Source: Herbinix luporum (GTDB lineage: Bacteria > Bacillota > Clostridia > Lachnospirales > Lachnospiraceae). Taken from it: a stretch of 64,000 nt of DNA. The DNA is taken from the NCBI RefSeq assembly GCF_900070325.1, contig NZ_LN879430.1:236501-300500 (forward strand), in the 5' to 3' direction. This document shows, piece by piece, positions 34,726 through 44,300 of this stretch (its first letter is position 1; every line of letters starts with the position of its first letter). The notes beneath the pieces are model-generated. The model saw only the letters and a list, made by a program, of their open reading frames with translations, was not told where the DNA came from and did no database searches. A program made the translations under genes and the position numbers.

Positions 34726-35657
34726 TGAATAGTGAAAATATGGACAAAAGAAAAAAGAAGCAGAAAAAACCAAAGAGTATGGCATATCGTAATGCCGTAT
34801 CGGGATATTTGTTTACGGCACCATTTACCATTGGATTTATCGTATTTCTCCTTATGCCTTTGTTGCAGTCACTAAGAATGGCATTTAGTACAGTAAATTT
34901 TGAAGGAGGATTAGCATATAAATTTGTAAAGTTTGAAAACTTCAAATACATATTTACGGTAGATCCGGATTTTATAACCTATTTAGTAACAGAACTATGG
35001 CAAATGTTTTATACTATTCCCTCAATCATCATATTTAGCTTCTTTATAGCCATAATCCTAAATCAAGAGTTTAAGGGCAGGGGATTGGTAAGGGCCATAT
35101 TCTTCCTACCGGTGATACTTTCTTCCGGTGTGTTAGTGGGAATTGAGACTAATAATACCCTAATGCAGGGACTTAAAGAAGTTATAGCAGATACATCCAA
35201 TGCTACCAGCATTACTGACGTGGTAAAAAGCTTATTCTTATCAGAGTCTGCATATGTAGGGCCCATGTTAAACTATGTATTTAATGCCGTTGATAGTATT
35301 TATGAAATTGCAATAGCTTCCGGCATACAAATTATCATATTCCTGTCAGGCCTTCAGACTATATCGCCCAGTATGTTTGAAGCGGCAAAAATTGAAGGGG
35401 CCACTGCATGGGAAACCTTCTGGAAAATAACCTTACCGATGGTAAGTTCTCTAATCCTGGTTAACACCATATACTCCATAGTTGACTTCTTTGTAAGAAG
35501 CGACAATGAGGTTATGATTCATATTAAGGAAACAATGACACCGGCATTGGAATATGGCAGAAGCTCAGCAATGGCTTGGACTTACTTTGCCATAATAGCT
35601 GTAATCATAGGAATTGTATCAGCGTTTATATCAAAGAGGGTATACTATTATGATTAA
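34725..35657 (+). CDS. Sugar ABC transporter permease (MalF-like), pair 2
   Basis: A 310-residue protein with six membrane segments after a Lys-rich N-terminus (MDKRKKKQKKPKS). The EAA loop is MFEAAKIEGATAWETFWKIT near residue 220, followed by LPMVSS. It is clearly distinct from the MalF-like protein encoded at 28.2 kb, so this is a second transporter channel and not a recent duplicate. Start ATG shares its first base with the stop of the DUF5696 gene, and its own end overlaps the next gene by 8 bases. Confidence 0.92.
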   Translation: MNSENMDKRKKKQKKPKSMAYRNAVSGYLFTAPFTIGFIVFLLMPLLQSLRMAFSTVNFEGGLAYKFVKFENFKYIFTVDPDFITYLVTELWQMFYTIPSIIIFSFFIAIILNQEFKGRGLVRAIFFLPVILSSGVLVGIETNNTLMQGLKEVIADTSNATSITDVVKSLFLSESAYVGPMLNYVFNAVDSIYEIAIASGIQIIIFLSGLQTISPSMFEAAKIEGATAWETFWKITLPMVSSLILVNTIYSIVDFFVRSDNEVMIHIKETMTPALEYGRSSAMAWTYFAIIAVIIGIVSAFISKRVYYYD

Positions 35658-36693
35658 GATGAAGAATATAATTTTAAAAAAATCCAATAAGGTAAAACAT
35701 GTGAAAAATGAATCCCTAAGAAGCTTTTGGGAGAGGAACCGGCTTTCAGAAGGCTACTTGTTAAAAAAGACAATAGCCAATGGAACTTTAAAGTTCTGTA
35801 GAGCCGTCATGTTATTTGGTCTGGCCTTCTTAATACTGCAGCCTATATTAAGTAAGATTTCCGTAAGTTTTATGGAAGAAAGGGATTTGTATGATGCAAC
35901 CGTTATAAATATCCCAAGAAATTGGACCTTGGCTAATTATGAGCTGTCCAGTAAGCTGATGAATTATCCTAAATCATTAATATCTACTTTGCTTATATCA
36001 TTATTAATTGCCTTGGTGCAGTTAGCATCAACTACTTTAGTGGCTTATGGATTTGCAAGGTATAATTTCCCCGGTAAAAAGATTTTATTTGCTGCAGTTA
36101 TATTATCAATTGTAATACCTCCCCAGACAATTCTTACGGCCTTATATCTAAATTTTAGATACTTTGACGTTTTTGGAATTATTGAATTGATTAGAGGCAA
36201 GTCCCTAAATCTTCTTAATTCCATTTGGCCTTATGTTATGATGAGTGCCGGTTGCATGGGATTAAAAAATGGTTTATACATATTTATGCTTAGGCAGTAT
36301 TTCCGTGGTATTCCTAAGGAGATGGAAGAGGCGGCTTATGTAGACGGATGCGGTAAGCTTAAGACCTTTTTACTTATAATGTTACCGGATGCAAAACCCA
36401 TGTTGACATCCATTTTCCTCTTTGCTTATGTATGGCAATGGACAGATTCTTTCTATTCCTCCTTATTCTTAAGGAAATATGGATTGCTGGCAAATGCGGT
36501 TGCAGGTTTGGGAGATAACTTAATGACCTATATACAGAATATAAGTAACAGAACTGCATTTCCTAGTACTGCTTATACACAGGCTATGATTTCTACCGGT
36601 ACCTTAATGGTAATAATACCCTTAATTATCATATATCTTGTAGCTCAAAAAGGTTTTGTAGAAAGTCTTGCCCAGGCAGGCATTAAAATGTAG
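35650..36693 (+). CDS. Carbohydrate ABC transporter permease (MalG-like), pair 2
   Basis: About 347 residues, longer at the N-terminus than usual. A Lys-rich cytoplasmic stretch of some 55 residues precedes the first membrane segment. The EAA loop is EMEEAAYVDGCGKLKTFLLI near residue 230, then MLPDAKPM. AGAGGG at 35635-35640 sets ATG 35650 as the start, overlapping the preceding gene. It is the last gene of the operon; a strong terminator follows. Confidence 0.9.
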   Translation: MIKMKNIILKKSNKVKHVKNESLRSFWERNRLSEGYLLKKTIANGTLKFCRAVMLFGLAFLILQPILSKISVSFMEERDLYDATVINIPRNWTLANYELSSKLMNYPKSLISTLLISLLIALVQLASTTLVAYGFARYNFPGKKILFAAVILSIVIPPQTILTALYLNFRYFDVFGIIELIRGKSLNLLNSIWPYVMMSAGCMGLKNGLYIFMLRQYFRGIPKEMEEAAYVDGCGKLKTFLLIMLPDAKPMLTSIFLFAYVWQWTDSFYSSLFLRKYGLLANAVAGLGDNLMTYIQNISNRTAFPSTAYTQAMISTGTLMVIIPLIIIYLVAQKGFVESLAQAGIKM

Positions 36694-36728
36694 TAATATA
36701 TATACTAAAAAGGATGAAGATGTGGTAT

Positions 36729-36770
36729 AATAATCAATGTGGCTATTTATAAATAGCCACATTGATTATT
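36729..36770 (+). terminator. Hairpin terminator at the end of the uptake operon
   Basis: Palindrome AATCAATGTGGCTATTTA / TAAATAGCCACATTGATT at 36732-36767, an 18-bp perfect stem. It lies about 40 bases after the operon and before the GH3 promoter (extended -10 TGCTATAAT near 36840). Confidence 0.75.
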
Positions 36771-36880
36771 AGTGCAATATAATATATAATGATAGCCCAT
36801 ACATTTCAATGTGAATAATGTGCCAAGAGAGGCATCTTATGCTATAATAAACGTTCAACAAATGACAGGAGGGAAGTTAT

Positions 36881-39040
36881 ATGCAAGAATATAAGGCTTA
36901 CTTAGATGAAACACTTAGTTTTGAGGATAGAGCTAAAGATCTAGTCTCGAGAATGACACTGGAAGAAAAAGTTTTTCAAACTTTGCATACGGCTGCTGCC
37001 ATAGAAAGACTGGGTGTAAAAGCTTATAACTGGTGGAATGAGGCACTTCATGGTGTTGCCCGTGCCGGTGTTGCTACTGTATTTCCTCAAGCCATAGGGC
37101 TTGCTGCAACTTTTGATGAGGATCTATTGGAGGAGATTGCAGATGTTATATCTACAGAAGGTAGAGCAAAATTTAATGCACAACAAAAATATGGTGATTA
37201 TGATATTTATAAAGGCTTAACCTTCTGGTCACCTAATGTTAATATTTTTAGAGATCCCAGATGGGGAAGAGGCCATGAAACCTATGGTGAGGATCCATAT
37301 CTTAGCTCCAGATTAGGTGTAAGATTTATAAATGGTATCCAAGGAAAAGATGAAAAGTATTTAAAAGCAGCGGCATGTGCAAAGCACTTTGCTGTTCACT
37401 CAGGTCCTGAGGATTTAAGACATAGCTTTAATGCGGAGTGCTCCACACAAGATTTGTATGAAACTTACCTGCCTGCATTTAAGGCCTGCGTTCAGGAAGC
37501 AAATGTTGAAGCCGTTATGGGAGCTTATAACCGTACAAATGGCGAGCCCTGCTGTGGAAGTAAAACTTTATTAAAGGATATCCTTAGAGATGAATGGGGC
37601 TTTAAAGGTCATGTAGTATCTGACTGCTGGGCAATAAAGGATTTCCATGAGTATCATAAGGTAACTTCTACACCGGTTGAATCTGTAGCCTTAGCTATGA
37701 ACAATGGGTGCGACTTAAACTGCGGTAATATATATGGCAATTTGCTGATGGCAGTTAGGGACGGCCTGGTTGAGGAAAAAACTATTGATGAGGCAGTTAT
37801 AAGGCTGATAACCACAAGAATGAAGTTAGGCCTTTTTGATAATCCTGAAAAGGTACCCTTTAATAAGATTGGTTATGATCAGGTAGACACTAAAGAGCAT
37901 TTGGAATTAAACATAACAGCTGCCAGAAAATCTATTGTCTTATTAAAGAATCAAGATAAATTATTACCTTTAGACAAATCTAAAATTAAGACCATAGGGG
38001 TTATAGGACCTAATGCAAACAGCAGAAAAGCCTTGGTAGGTAACTATGAAGGTACTGCTTCAGAATATATTACTATATTAGAAGGTATAAAAGAATATGT
38101 TGGTGACGATATTCGAGTATATTACTCTGAAGGTTGCCATTTATTTAAAAAGGCTATGTCAGGGCTTGGCATGGAAAATGACAGACTGGCAGAAGCAAAA
38201 ACAGTTTGCGATATGAGTGATGTAGTCATTGCTTGTTTCGGACTTGATCCGGGTCTTGAAGGTGAAGAAGGAGACCAGGGTAATGAATTTGCCAGCGGTG
38301 ATAAACCCAACTTAAATCTTCCCGGAATTCAAGAAGAAGTACTAAAAGAATTATATAATAGCGGCAAGCCCATTGTATTGGTTCTTCTTTCCGGAAGTGC
38401 CCTTAGCATTCCTTGGGCTGATGAACATATACCTGCTATTGTTCAAGGCTGGTATCCGGGAGCTCAAGGTGGTAGAGCAATTGCCCAGGTACTATTTGGT
38501 GACTATTCACCAGAGGGTAAACTTCCTGTAACCTTCTACAGAACCACTGAGGAATTGCCTGAGTTTACAGATTATAATATGGCTAACAGAACTTATCGTT
38601 ATATGAAGAATGAAGCTCTTTATCCTTTTGGATATGGACTGTCATATACAGAGTTTGAATTGTCCAATGTATCTGTAGATGCAGATAAGATTGTTCCCGG
38701 TAATAATGTATTATGTACTGCCGACATAAAAAATGTAGGGGATATGCCGGGGGCTGAAACATTACAAGTATATGTTAAGGTAAAACAAGAGGGTGCACCT
38801 AATTGGCAGCTAAAGGGACTAAAGAAGGTTTACTTAAATCCCGGCCAGTTAAAAACCGTATCAATAGAATTAAAGGATACAGCCTTTGGACTGTATGATA
38901 ATGAGGGTAATTTAGTATTGCATGAAGGTGAATATGAAGTATTTGTCGGTACAAGTCAACCGGATGCAAGAAGTATTGCATTAACCGGTAAAAAACCTTA
39001 TAGTAAAATCATGCATTCCGACCAGACTGTTATTTTATAA
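36881..39040 (+). CDS. GH3 beta-xylosidase / beta-glucosidase, cytoplasmic
   Basis: A 719-residue glycoside hydrolase family 3 protein without signal peptide. The N-terminal barrel carries WWNEALHGVARAG, SPNVNIFRDPRWGRGHETYG and KHFAVHSGPEDLRH, typical of the xylosidase branch. The nucleophile is D248 in GHVVSDCWAI. The alpha/beta sandwich begins near residue 350 (KNQDKLLPLDKSKIKTIGVI), and the C-terminal fibronectin-III-like domain begins near 600. It likely trims xylo-oligosaccharides inside the cell. AGGAGGG precedes the ATG. It stands between the uptake operon and GH67. Confidence 0.92.
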   Translation: MQEYKAYLDETLSFEDRAKDLVSRMTLEEKVFQTLHTAAAIERLGVKAYNWWNEALHGVARAGVATVFPQAIGLAATFDEDLLEEIADVISTEGRAKFNAQQKYGDYDIYKGLTFWSPNVNIFRDPRWGRGHETYGEDPYLSSRLGVRFINGIQGKDEKYLKAAACAKHFAVHSGPEDLRHSFNAECSTQDLYETYLPAFKACVQEANVEAVMGAYNRTNGEPCCGSKTLLKDILRDEWGFKGHVVSDCWAIKDFHEYHKVTSTPVESVALAMNNGCDLNCGNIYGNLLMAVRDGLVEEKTIDEAVIRLITTRMKLGLFDNPEKVPFNKIGYDQVDTKEHLELNITAARKSIVLLKNQDKLLPLDKSKIKTIGVIGPNANSRKALVGNYEGTASEYITILEGIKEYVGDDIRVYYSEGCHLFKKAMSGLGMENDRLAEAKTVCDMSDVVIACFGLDPGLEGEEGDQGNEFASGDKPNLNLPGIQEEVLKELYNSGKPIVLVLLSGSALSIPWADEHIPAIVQGWYPGAQGGRAIAQVLFGDYSPEGKLPVTFYRTTEELPEFTDYNMANRTYRYMKNEALYPFGYGLSYTEFELSNVSVDADKIVPGNNVLCTADIKNVGDMPGAETLQVYVKVKQEGAPNWQLKGLKKVYLNPGQLKTVSIELKDTAFGLYDNEGNLVLHEGEYEVFVGTSQPDARSIALTGKKPYSKIMHSDQTVIL

Positions 39041-39049
39041 GAAAAAATG

Positions 39050-39085
39050 AAGTAAGGCGGAAGCTGGTGCTACCGCCTTATTCTA
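39050..39085 (+). terminator. Terminator after the GH3 gene
   Basis: TAAGGCGG (39053-39060) pairs with CCGCCTTA (39073-39080), followed by TTCTAAG. The T-tract is short. Confidence 0.6.
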
Positions 39086-39194
39086 AGTAAAAAATATACA
39101 TTAATATATTAAAAGGCAAATGTATTTTTGCATTTTATAAAAAACTAATAGCATCTAGGTGACTAATTTAAAATGTTAACTATGGAGGATTTAT

Positions 39195-41216
39195 ATGAAG
39201 TACAATAAGTGTTGGTTAAACTTTAACCCTATCAATAATTATGGGGACAAGGAATTTTTGACTGAAATTATAGTATGTACAGGCAATAAGGAGAATAATA
39301 GTCTGATCATTGATAATGCCATTAAAGAGTTAACCGAAGCATTAAATAAGATGCTTAACATAAAAGTTGACCAGAGGATTTTGGCTAGTGAAGATGAAGC
39401 AGCTACAGTAAAATCAGGAATAATTTTAAAGCTAACAGATGATTCTACACTAAAAGAAGAAGGGTTTTCAATAAAGCAAATAGGAGAAGCTGTTTATATC
39501 GAGGCAAAAACAGATAAGGGCTTATTATATGGAAGTTTCGATTTGATTCGCCGTATAGCCCAGGGTCAGTCAATTCGTGGCCTTAATATTACTGAGAATC
39601 CCAAGAACAATTTCCGTATGTTAAATCATTGGGATAATATGGACGGCAGTATCGAAAGAGGCTATTCAGGTAATTCCTTCTTTTTTGAGAATGATGAAAT
39701 TATACTGGATGAGAGAATAGTAGATTATGCCAGGTTAATTGCTTCCGTCGGTATAAATGCAACTGTAATTAACAATGTAAACGTTCATGAGGCAGCTACC
39801 GAACTTATTACAGACCGTTACTTAGGTAAACTTCGTACAATGGCAGATATATTCGCCGGTTATGGAATAAAATTATATTTAAGTGCTAACTTTGCAGCAC
39901 CGATTGAGTTGGGAGGACTTCCTGTTTCTGATCCCTTAGATAAGGATGTAGAAGAGTGGTGGAAAAACTGTATTAAAAAAGTATATGAATATATCCCCCA
40001 TTTTGGAGGTTTTCTGATAAAGGCGGACTCAGAAGGCAGACCCGGTCCATTTACCTACGGCCGTACCCATGCAGAGGGTGCAAACTTACTTGCAAGGATA
40101 TTAAAACCCTATGGAGGAATCCTAATATGGCGCTGCTTTGTATATAACTGCCAGCAGGATTGGAGAGATTATAAAACTGACCGTGCCAGAGCAGCTTATG
40201 ATAATTTCATAGGATTAGATGGCGAATTTGATGACAATGTAATTCTTCAAATAAAGAATGGACCTATGGATTTCCAGGTAAGGGAGCCTGTATCACCTTT
40301 GTTTGGAGGATTAAAGAATACAAATATGATTTTAGAAGTTCAGGCTGCCCAGGAATATACAGGCCATCAAAAGGACGTATGCTATCTTATTCCTATGTGG
40401 AAGGAAGTCCTAGATTTTGAGACCTATGCTAAGAAGGATGGATCTACTGTTGCTGATATAGTGTCCGGAAGAGCTTATAATCAGGTAAATTGTGGAATGG
40501 CTGCAGTATCTAATACAGGAAATGATTATAACTGGACCGGCAATGATCTTGCGGCTTCTAATTTGTATGGTTTCGGAAGACTGGCTTGGAATACGGAGCT
40601 TTCTTCAGAGCAGATTGCAATGGAATGGATTAAGCAGACATTTCCTCATGAGGATAAAGTAATAAATACTGTTCATGAGATTCTGATGAAATCATGGCCC
40701 GTATATGAGAAATATACATCACCTCTGGGAATTGGCTGGATGGTTAACCCTAACAATCACTATGGCCCTAATGTAGATGGCTATGAGTATGATAGATGGG
40801 GTACCTATCACAGGGCAGATAGAGACGGTATGGGTGTAGACAGAACTGTGAAAAATGGTACAGGCTATGCAGGACAATACAATGAACCCCTTGCCTCTAT
40901 GTACGAGAATATAGAAACTTGCCCTGAAGAACTTTTACTATTCTTCCATTATGTTAGATATGATTATAAACTAAAAACCGGAAAGACTCTTATCCAGCAT
41001 ATCTATGATACCCATTTTGAAGGGGTAGAAGAAGTTGAGAAGATGATTGAGGGTTGGAAAGAATTAAAGGGACTTATACCTGATGATGTCCATGATAGAG
41101 TATCCGCACGCTTTAATATGCAACTGGAAAATGCCATAGAATGGCGTGATAGGGTTAACACATATTTCTACAGAAAATCAGGGGTTAAAGACGAAAAAGG
41201 TAGAAAAATATTTTAA
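39195..41216 (+). CDS. aguA: GH67 alpha-glucuronidase
   Basis: A 673-residue cytoplasmic enzyme that removes (4-O-methyl)-D-glucuronic acid from the end of glucuronoxylo-oligosaccharides. The three catalytic acids expected from Geobacillus AguA (E285, D364, E392) are all present with a constant shift of five: E280 in ADSEGRPGPF, D359 in NGPMDFQVREP, and E387 in EVQAAQEYTG. The N-terminal domain (1-130) and C-terminal helical domain (from about 470) are complete. No signal peptide is seen, so substrate must be imported first, consistent with the transporter operon upstream. Confidence 0.95.
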   Translation: MKYNKCWLNFNPINNYGDKEFLTEIIVCTGNKENNSLIIDNAIKELTEALNKMLNIKVDQRILASEDEAATVKSGIILKLTDDSTLKEEGFSIKQIGEAVYIEAKTDKGLLYGSFDLIRRIAQGQSIRGLNITENPKNNFRMLNHWDNMDGSIERGYSGNSFFFENDEIILDERIVDYARLIASVGINATVINNVNVHEAATELITDRYLGKLRTMADIFAGYGIKLYLSANFAAPIELGGLPVSDPLDKDVEEWWKNCIKKVYEYIPHFGGFLIKADSEGRPGPFTYGRTHAEGANLLARILKPYGGILIWRCFVYNCQQDWRDYKTDRARAAYDNFIGLDGEFDDNVILQIKNGPMDFQVREPVSPLFGGLKNTNMILEVQAAQEYTGHQKDVCYLIPMWKEVLDFETYAKKDGSTVADIVSGRAYNQVNCGMAAVSNTGNDYNWTGNDLAASNLYGFGRLAWNTELSSEQIAMEWIKQTFPHEDKVINTVHEILMKSWPVYEKYTSPLGIGWMVNPNNHYGPNVDGYEYDRWGTYHRADRDGMGVDRTVKNGTGYAGQYNEPLASMYENIETCPEELLLFFHYVRYDYKLKTGKTLIQHIYDTHFEGVEEVEKMIEGWKELKGLIPDDVHDRVSARFNMQLENAIEWRDRVNTYFYRKSGVKDEKGRKIF

Positions 41217-41227
41217 TTATTAATATA

Positions 41228-41270
41228 AGAAATAGGGAAATATTAGTTTTAAAATATTTCCCTATTTTGA
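41228..41270 (+). terminator. Rho-independent terminator after the GH67 gene
   Basis: AAATAGGGAAATATT (41230-41244) pairs with AATATTTCCCTATTT (41253-41267), ending in a T run. Confidence 0.8.
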
Positions 41271-41394
41271 TTACCAAATATAATTAAGATCCAAGTAAAT
41301 AAAAACTTGAAAATATACCATTATATTTATATACTAGATGTGTTAACTCAAAATACTAGATTATTTCATGATACAAAAGAAAGGAAATAAGCTT

Positions 41395-42477
41395 ATGGAT
41401 ATGACCTTACGTTGGTTTGGAAAAAAACATGATAGTGTTAAATTAGAGTATATTAAACAGATACCTGGTGTAACAGGTGTTGTATCTTCACTGCATGATG
41501 TTCCTGCAGGTGAGCCATGGAAGTTGGAGGATATATTAGAGTTAAAAAAAGAAGTAGAAAAAGCTGGCTTAAAGCTTATAGGAATTGAAAGTGTAAACAT
41601 CCATGAGGATATTAAAATAGGACTACCCTCAAGAGAAAAGTATATTGAAAATTATAAGATTTCCCTTGAGAATTTGGGTAAAGCTGATGTTCATATGGTA
41701 TGTTACAATTTTATGCCTATTTTTGACTGGACAAGAACAGAATTGGCAAAGCAGCTAGAAGATGGCTCCTATGTGATGGCTTATGATGAGAATATTATCA
41801 AAGGAATTAAACCTGAGACCATGTTCGAACGTATGGAGAAGGAAAGCGGCGGATTTATTCTACCCGGTTGGGAGCCTAACCGTAGGGATGAGATTATGGA
41901 CTTATTTGAGAAATATAAGGGCGTAACAAAAGAGAAATTAATGGAGAACTTAAAGTATTTCTTAGATGCTATTATGCCTGTTTGTGAAAAGTATCAGATT
42001 AAAATGGCACTTCATCCCGATGATCCTGCTTGGAGTGTATTTGGCTTACCAAGAATTGTGACAAGTGAGAAGGCCTTAGAGGAAATAGCTTTATTAAATG
42101 ACAGCATCTATAACGGATTTACCTTATGTACCGGATCCCTTGGCAGTAATTTAAATAATAATCTTCCTCAGATTATTAGAAATCCCAAGATAAGTAATAG
42201 GATTCATTTTGTTCATTTAAGAAATATGAAATTTGAATCAGATGGGGTGTTTTATGAAAGCTCACACCTATCCTGTGACGGTAACTTCGATATGTATGAG
42301 ATAGTTAAGGCCTTATATGATATCGGATTTGACGGAGTTGTACGTCCCGACCATGGCAGAATGATTTGGGATGAGCAGGCAAGACCCGGTTATGGCCTGT
42401 ATGATAGAGCCCTTGGTGTAGCTTACCTAAACGGTCTGTGGGAAGCTATAAGAAAAAATGACAAATCAAATAAGTAA
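41395..42477 (+). CDS. uxuA: Mannonate dehydratase
   Basis: A 360-residue enzyme converting D-mannonate to 2-keto-3-deoxygluconate in glucuronate catabolism. The N-terminal MTLRWFGKKHDSVKLEYIKQ and PGVTGVVSSLHDVPAGEPW are family hallmarks. MALHPDDPAWSVFGLPRIV near residue 200 and FVHLRNMKFESDGVFYES near 275 carry metal and substrate ligands, and RPDHGRMIWDEQARPGYG closes the active site. AAGGAA before ATG 41395 fixes the start. It is followed by uxuB, the enzyme acting before it in the pathway. Confidence 0.95.
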   Translation: MDMTLRWFGKKHDSVKLEYIKQIPGVTGVVSSLHDVPAGEPWKLEDILELKKEVEKAGLKLIGIESVNIHEDIKIGLPSREKYIENYKISLENLGKADVHMVCYNFMPIFDWTRTELAKQLEDGSYVMAYDENIIKGIKPETMFERMEKESGGFILPGWEPNRRDEIMDLFEKYKGVTKEKLMENLKYFLDAIMPVCEKYQIKMALHPDDPAWSVFGLPRIVTSEKALEEIALLNDSIYNGFTLCTGSLGSNLNNNLPQIIRNPKISNRIHFVHLRNMKFESDGVFYESSHLSCDGNFDMYEIVKALYDIGFDGVVRPDHGRMIWDEQARPGYGLYDRALGVAYLNGLWEAIRKNDKSNK

Positions 42478-42547
42478 AAAAGGGTATAATACAAATATAT
42501 AGTAATATAGATTTTATACATTTTATATGGCAGAAAGGAAGTTAAAT

Positions 42548-44149
42548 ATGAAACTAATTAATTATGAGGCATCATGGCAAGAAAAAGGATATGAACTTCC
42601 TAAGTATGATAGAGAGAATGTAAAAAAAGCAACCAAAGAAAATCCCACTTGGCTTCATTTTGGAGCAGGAAACATCTTTCGTGGCTTTGTGGCAGCAGGA
42701 CTCAATAACATGCTTAATGAAGGAAGTTATGACAGGGGAGTAATCGTCAGTGAGGGTTTTGACTACGAAATAATTGAGAAAGCTTATAAGCCCTATGATG
42801 ATTTGAGTCTACTGGTAATTTTAAAGGCTGATGGAAATATTGAAAAGAAGGTTATTGGAAGTGTGGTTGAATCCATAGTTGCAGATACCCAAAGAGAACA
42901 AGAGTGGGAGCGTTTAAAAGAGATTTATAGAAAGCCTTCCTTACAGATGGTTAGCTTTACTATAACAGAGAAGGGATATAGCCTGGTAGATTCTAACGGA
43001 GAATATCTAGCTATAGTTGCTAAAGATTTTGCTGAGGGTTGTGAAAAACCGGTTCATATTATGGGTAAAACCACAGCACTTCTATATGAAAGATATAAGC
43101 AAGGTGAACTTCCCATTGCACTTGTTAGTATGGATAACTGTTCCCATAACGGAGACAAAGTTTTTGAAGCAGTTGAGGCATATGCACAAAACTGGGTAAA
43201 GAATGGATTTGTGGAAGAAGGCTTCTTAAATTATGTAAGGGATAAAAATAAGGTAGCCTTTCCTTGGTCCATGATTGACAAGATAACACCTAGACCTGAT
43301 GATAAGGTTAGAAAGGTCCTAGAGGAAGACGGTTTTGAAGATACCGATCTTATTATAACATCCAAAAACACTTATACTGCTGCTTTTGTAAATGCAGAAG
43401 AAACAGAATATCTGGTTATTGAGGATACTTTCCCCAACGGAAGACCTCCTTTTGAAAAAGCAGGATTTATATTTACGGATAGGGAAACAGTTGATAAAGT
43501 TGAAAAAATGAAAGTTTGTACCTGCCTAAATCCTCTTCATACAGCACTGGCTATTTTCGGCTGTCTCTTATCTTATGAGACCATTTGGGAAGAGATGAAA
43601 GATCCCCAGCTGAAGGAATTGGTTTATCGTATCGGTTACGATGAGGGAATGCCGGTAGTAGTAAACCCGGGAGTAATTAATCCTGAGGAATTTATTAAGG
43701 CAGTATTAGAGCTTAGACTACCGAATCCTTTTATGCCAGACGCACCCCAGAGGATAGCTACAGATACCTCTCAAAAGCTACCGATTCGTTTTGGGGAAAC
43801 TATAAAAGCATATCATGCCAGTGATAACTTAAAGGTTACGGATTTAACCTTTATTCCCTTGACCATAGCCGGATGGTGTAGATATCTGATGGGAATTGAT
43901 GATCAGGGTAATCCCTTTACTCCAAGTCCCGATCCTTTACTGGAAGAATTACAAGGATATGTTAAAGATGTTAAATTAGGAGATACAGAGCTTAAAGCTG
44001 ACTTGTTAAAACCGATTTTATCTAATGAAAAAATCTTTGCCGTAAATCTTTATGAGATTGGTCTTGGCAGTAAGATTGAGGGAATGTTTAAGGAAATGAT
44101 TGCATCTAGCGGTGCAGTAAGAGAAACTTTGAAAAAATATTTACAATAG
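42548..44149 (+). CDS. uxuB: D-fructuronate (mannonate) oxidoreductase, mannitol dehydrogenase family
   Basis: About 533 residues of the long-chain mannitol dehydrogenase family. It reduces D-fructuronate to D-mannonate with NADH. WLHFGAGNIFRGFVAAGLNN near the N-terminus is the nucleotide-binding region, VSMDNCSHNGDKV near residue 195 is the conserved catalytic neighbourhood, and LNPLHTALAIFGC near 335 is the typical substrate-binding segment. AAAGGA before ATG 42548 fixes the start. It forms a pair with uxuA; a uronate isomerase (uxaC), kdgK and kdgA are not in the window. Confidence 0.93.
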   Translation: MKLINYEASWQEKGYELPKYDRENVKKATKENPTWLHFGAGNIFRGFVAAGLNNMLNEGSYDRGVIVSEGFDYEIIEKAYKPYDDLSLLVILKADGNIEKKVIGSVVESIVADTQREQEWERLKEIYRKPSLQMVSFTITEKGYSLVDSNGEYLAIVAKDFAEGCEKPVHIMGKTTALLYERYKQGELPIALVSMDNCSHNGDKVFEAVEAYAQNWVKNGFVEEGFLNYVRDKNKVAFPWSMIDKITPRPDDKVRKVLEEDGFEDTDLIITSKNTYTAAFVNAEETEYLVIEDTFPNGRPPFEKAGFIFTDRETVDKVEKMKVCTCLNPLHTALAIFGCLLSYETIWEEMKDPQLKELVYRIGYDEGMPVVVNPGVINPEEFIKAVLELRLPNPFMPDAPQRIATDTSQKLPIRFGETIKAYHASDNLKVTDLTFIPLTIAGWCRYLMGIDDQGNPFTPSPDPLLEELQGYVKDVKLGDTELKADLLKPILSNEKIFAVNLYEIGLGSKIEGMFKEMIASSGAVRETLKKYLQ

Positions 44150-44162
44150 TTCTAGCTAATTA

Positions 44163-44208
44163 ATAGATTGTGAACAAACATTACGTGTTTGTTCACAATT
44201 TTTTTGCA
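44163..44208 (+). terminator. Rho-independent terminator after uxuB
   Basis: ATTGTGAACAAAC pairs with GTTTGTTCACAAT around ATTACGT, followed by TTTTTTT. Confidence 0.9.
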
Positions 44209-44300
44209 TTATTAGACATGATCTTATGGAATATTGGACAAAAATGTGCTACAATAGGTTATAAATAGTAAGATTGCTTCTTATGATAGGAGGGTTTTCC

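Noticed and set aside
36836..36866. Possible catabolite-repression (cre) site before GH3, around AAACGTTCAACA
   Set aside because: Four or more mismatches to the cre consensus, and the similarity lies in AT-rich promoter DNA. Not supportable by eye.
44163..44208. Operator-like palindrome after uxuB
   Set aside because: The palindrome is followed by seven T and lies just after a stop codon, so a terminator is the simpler reading.
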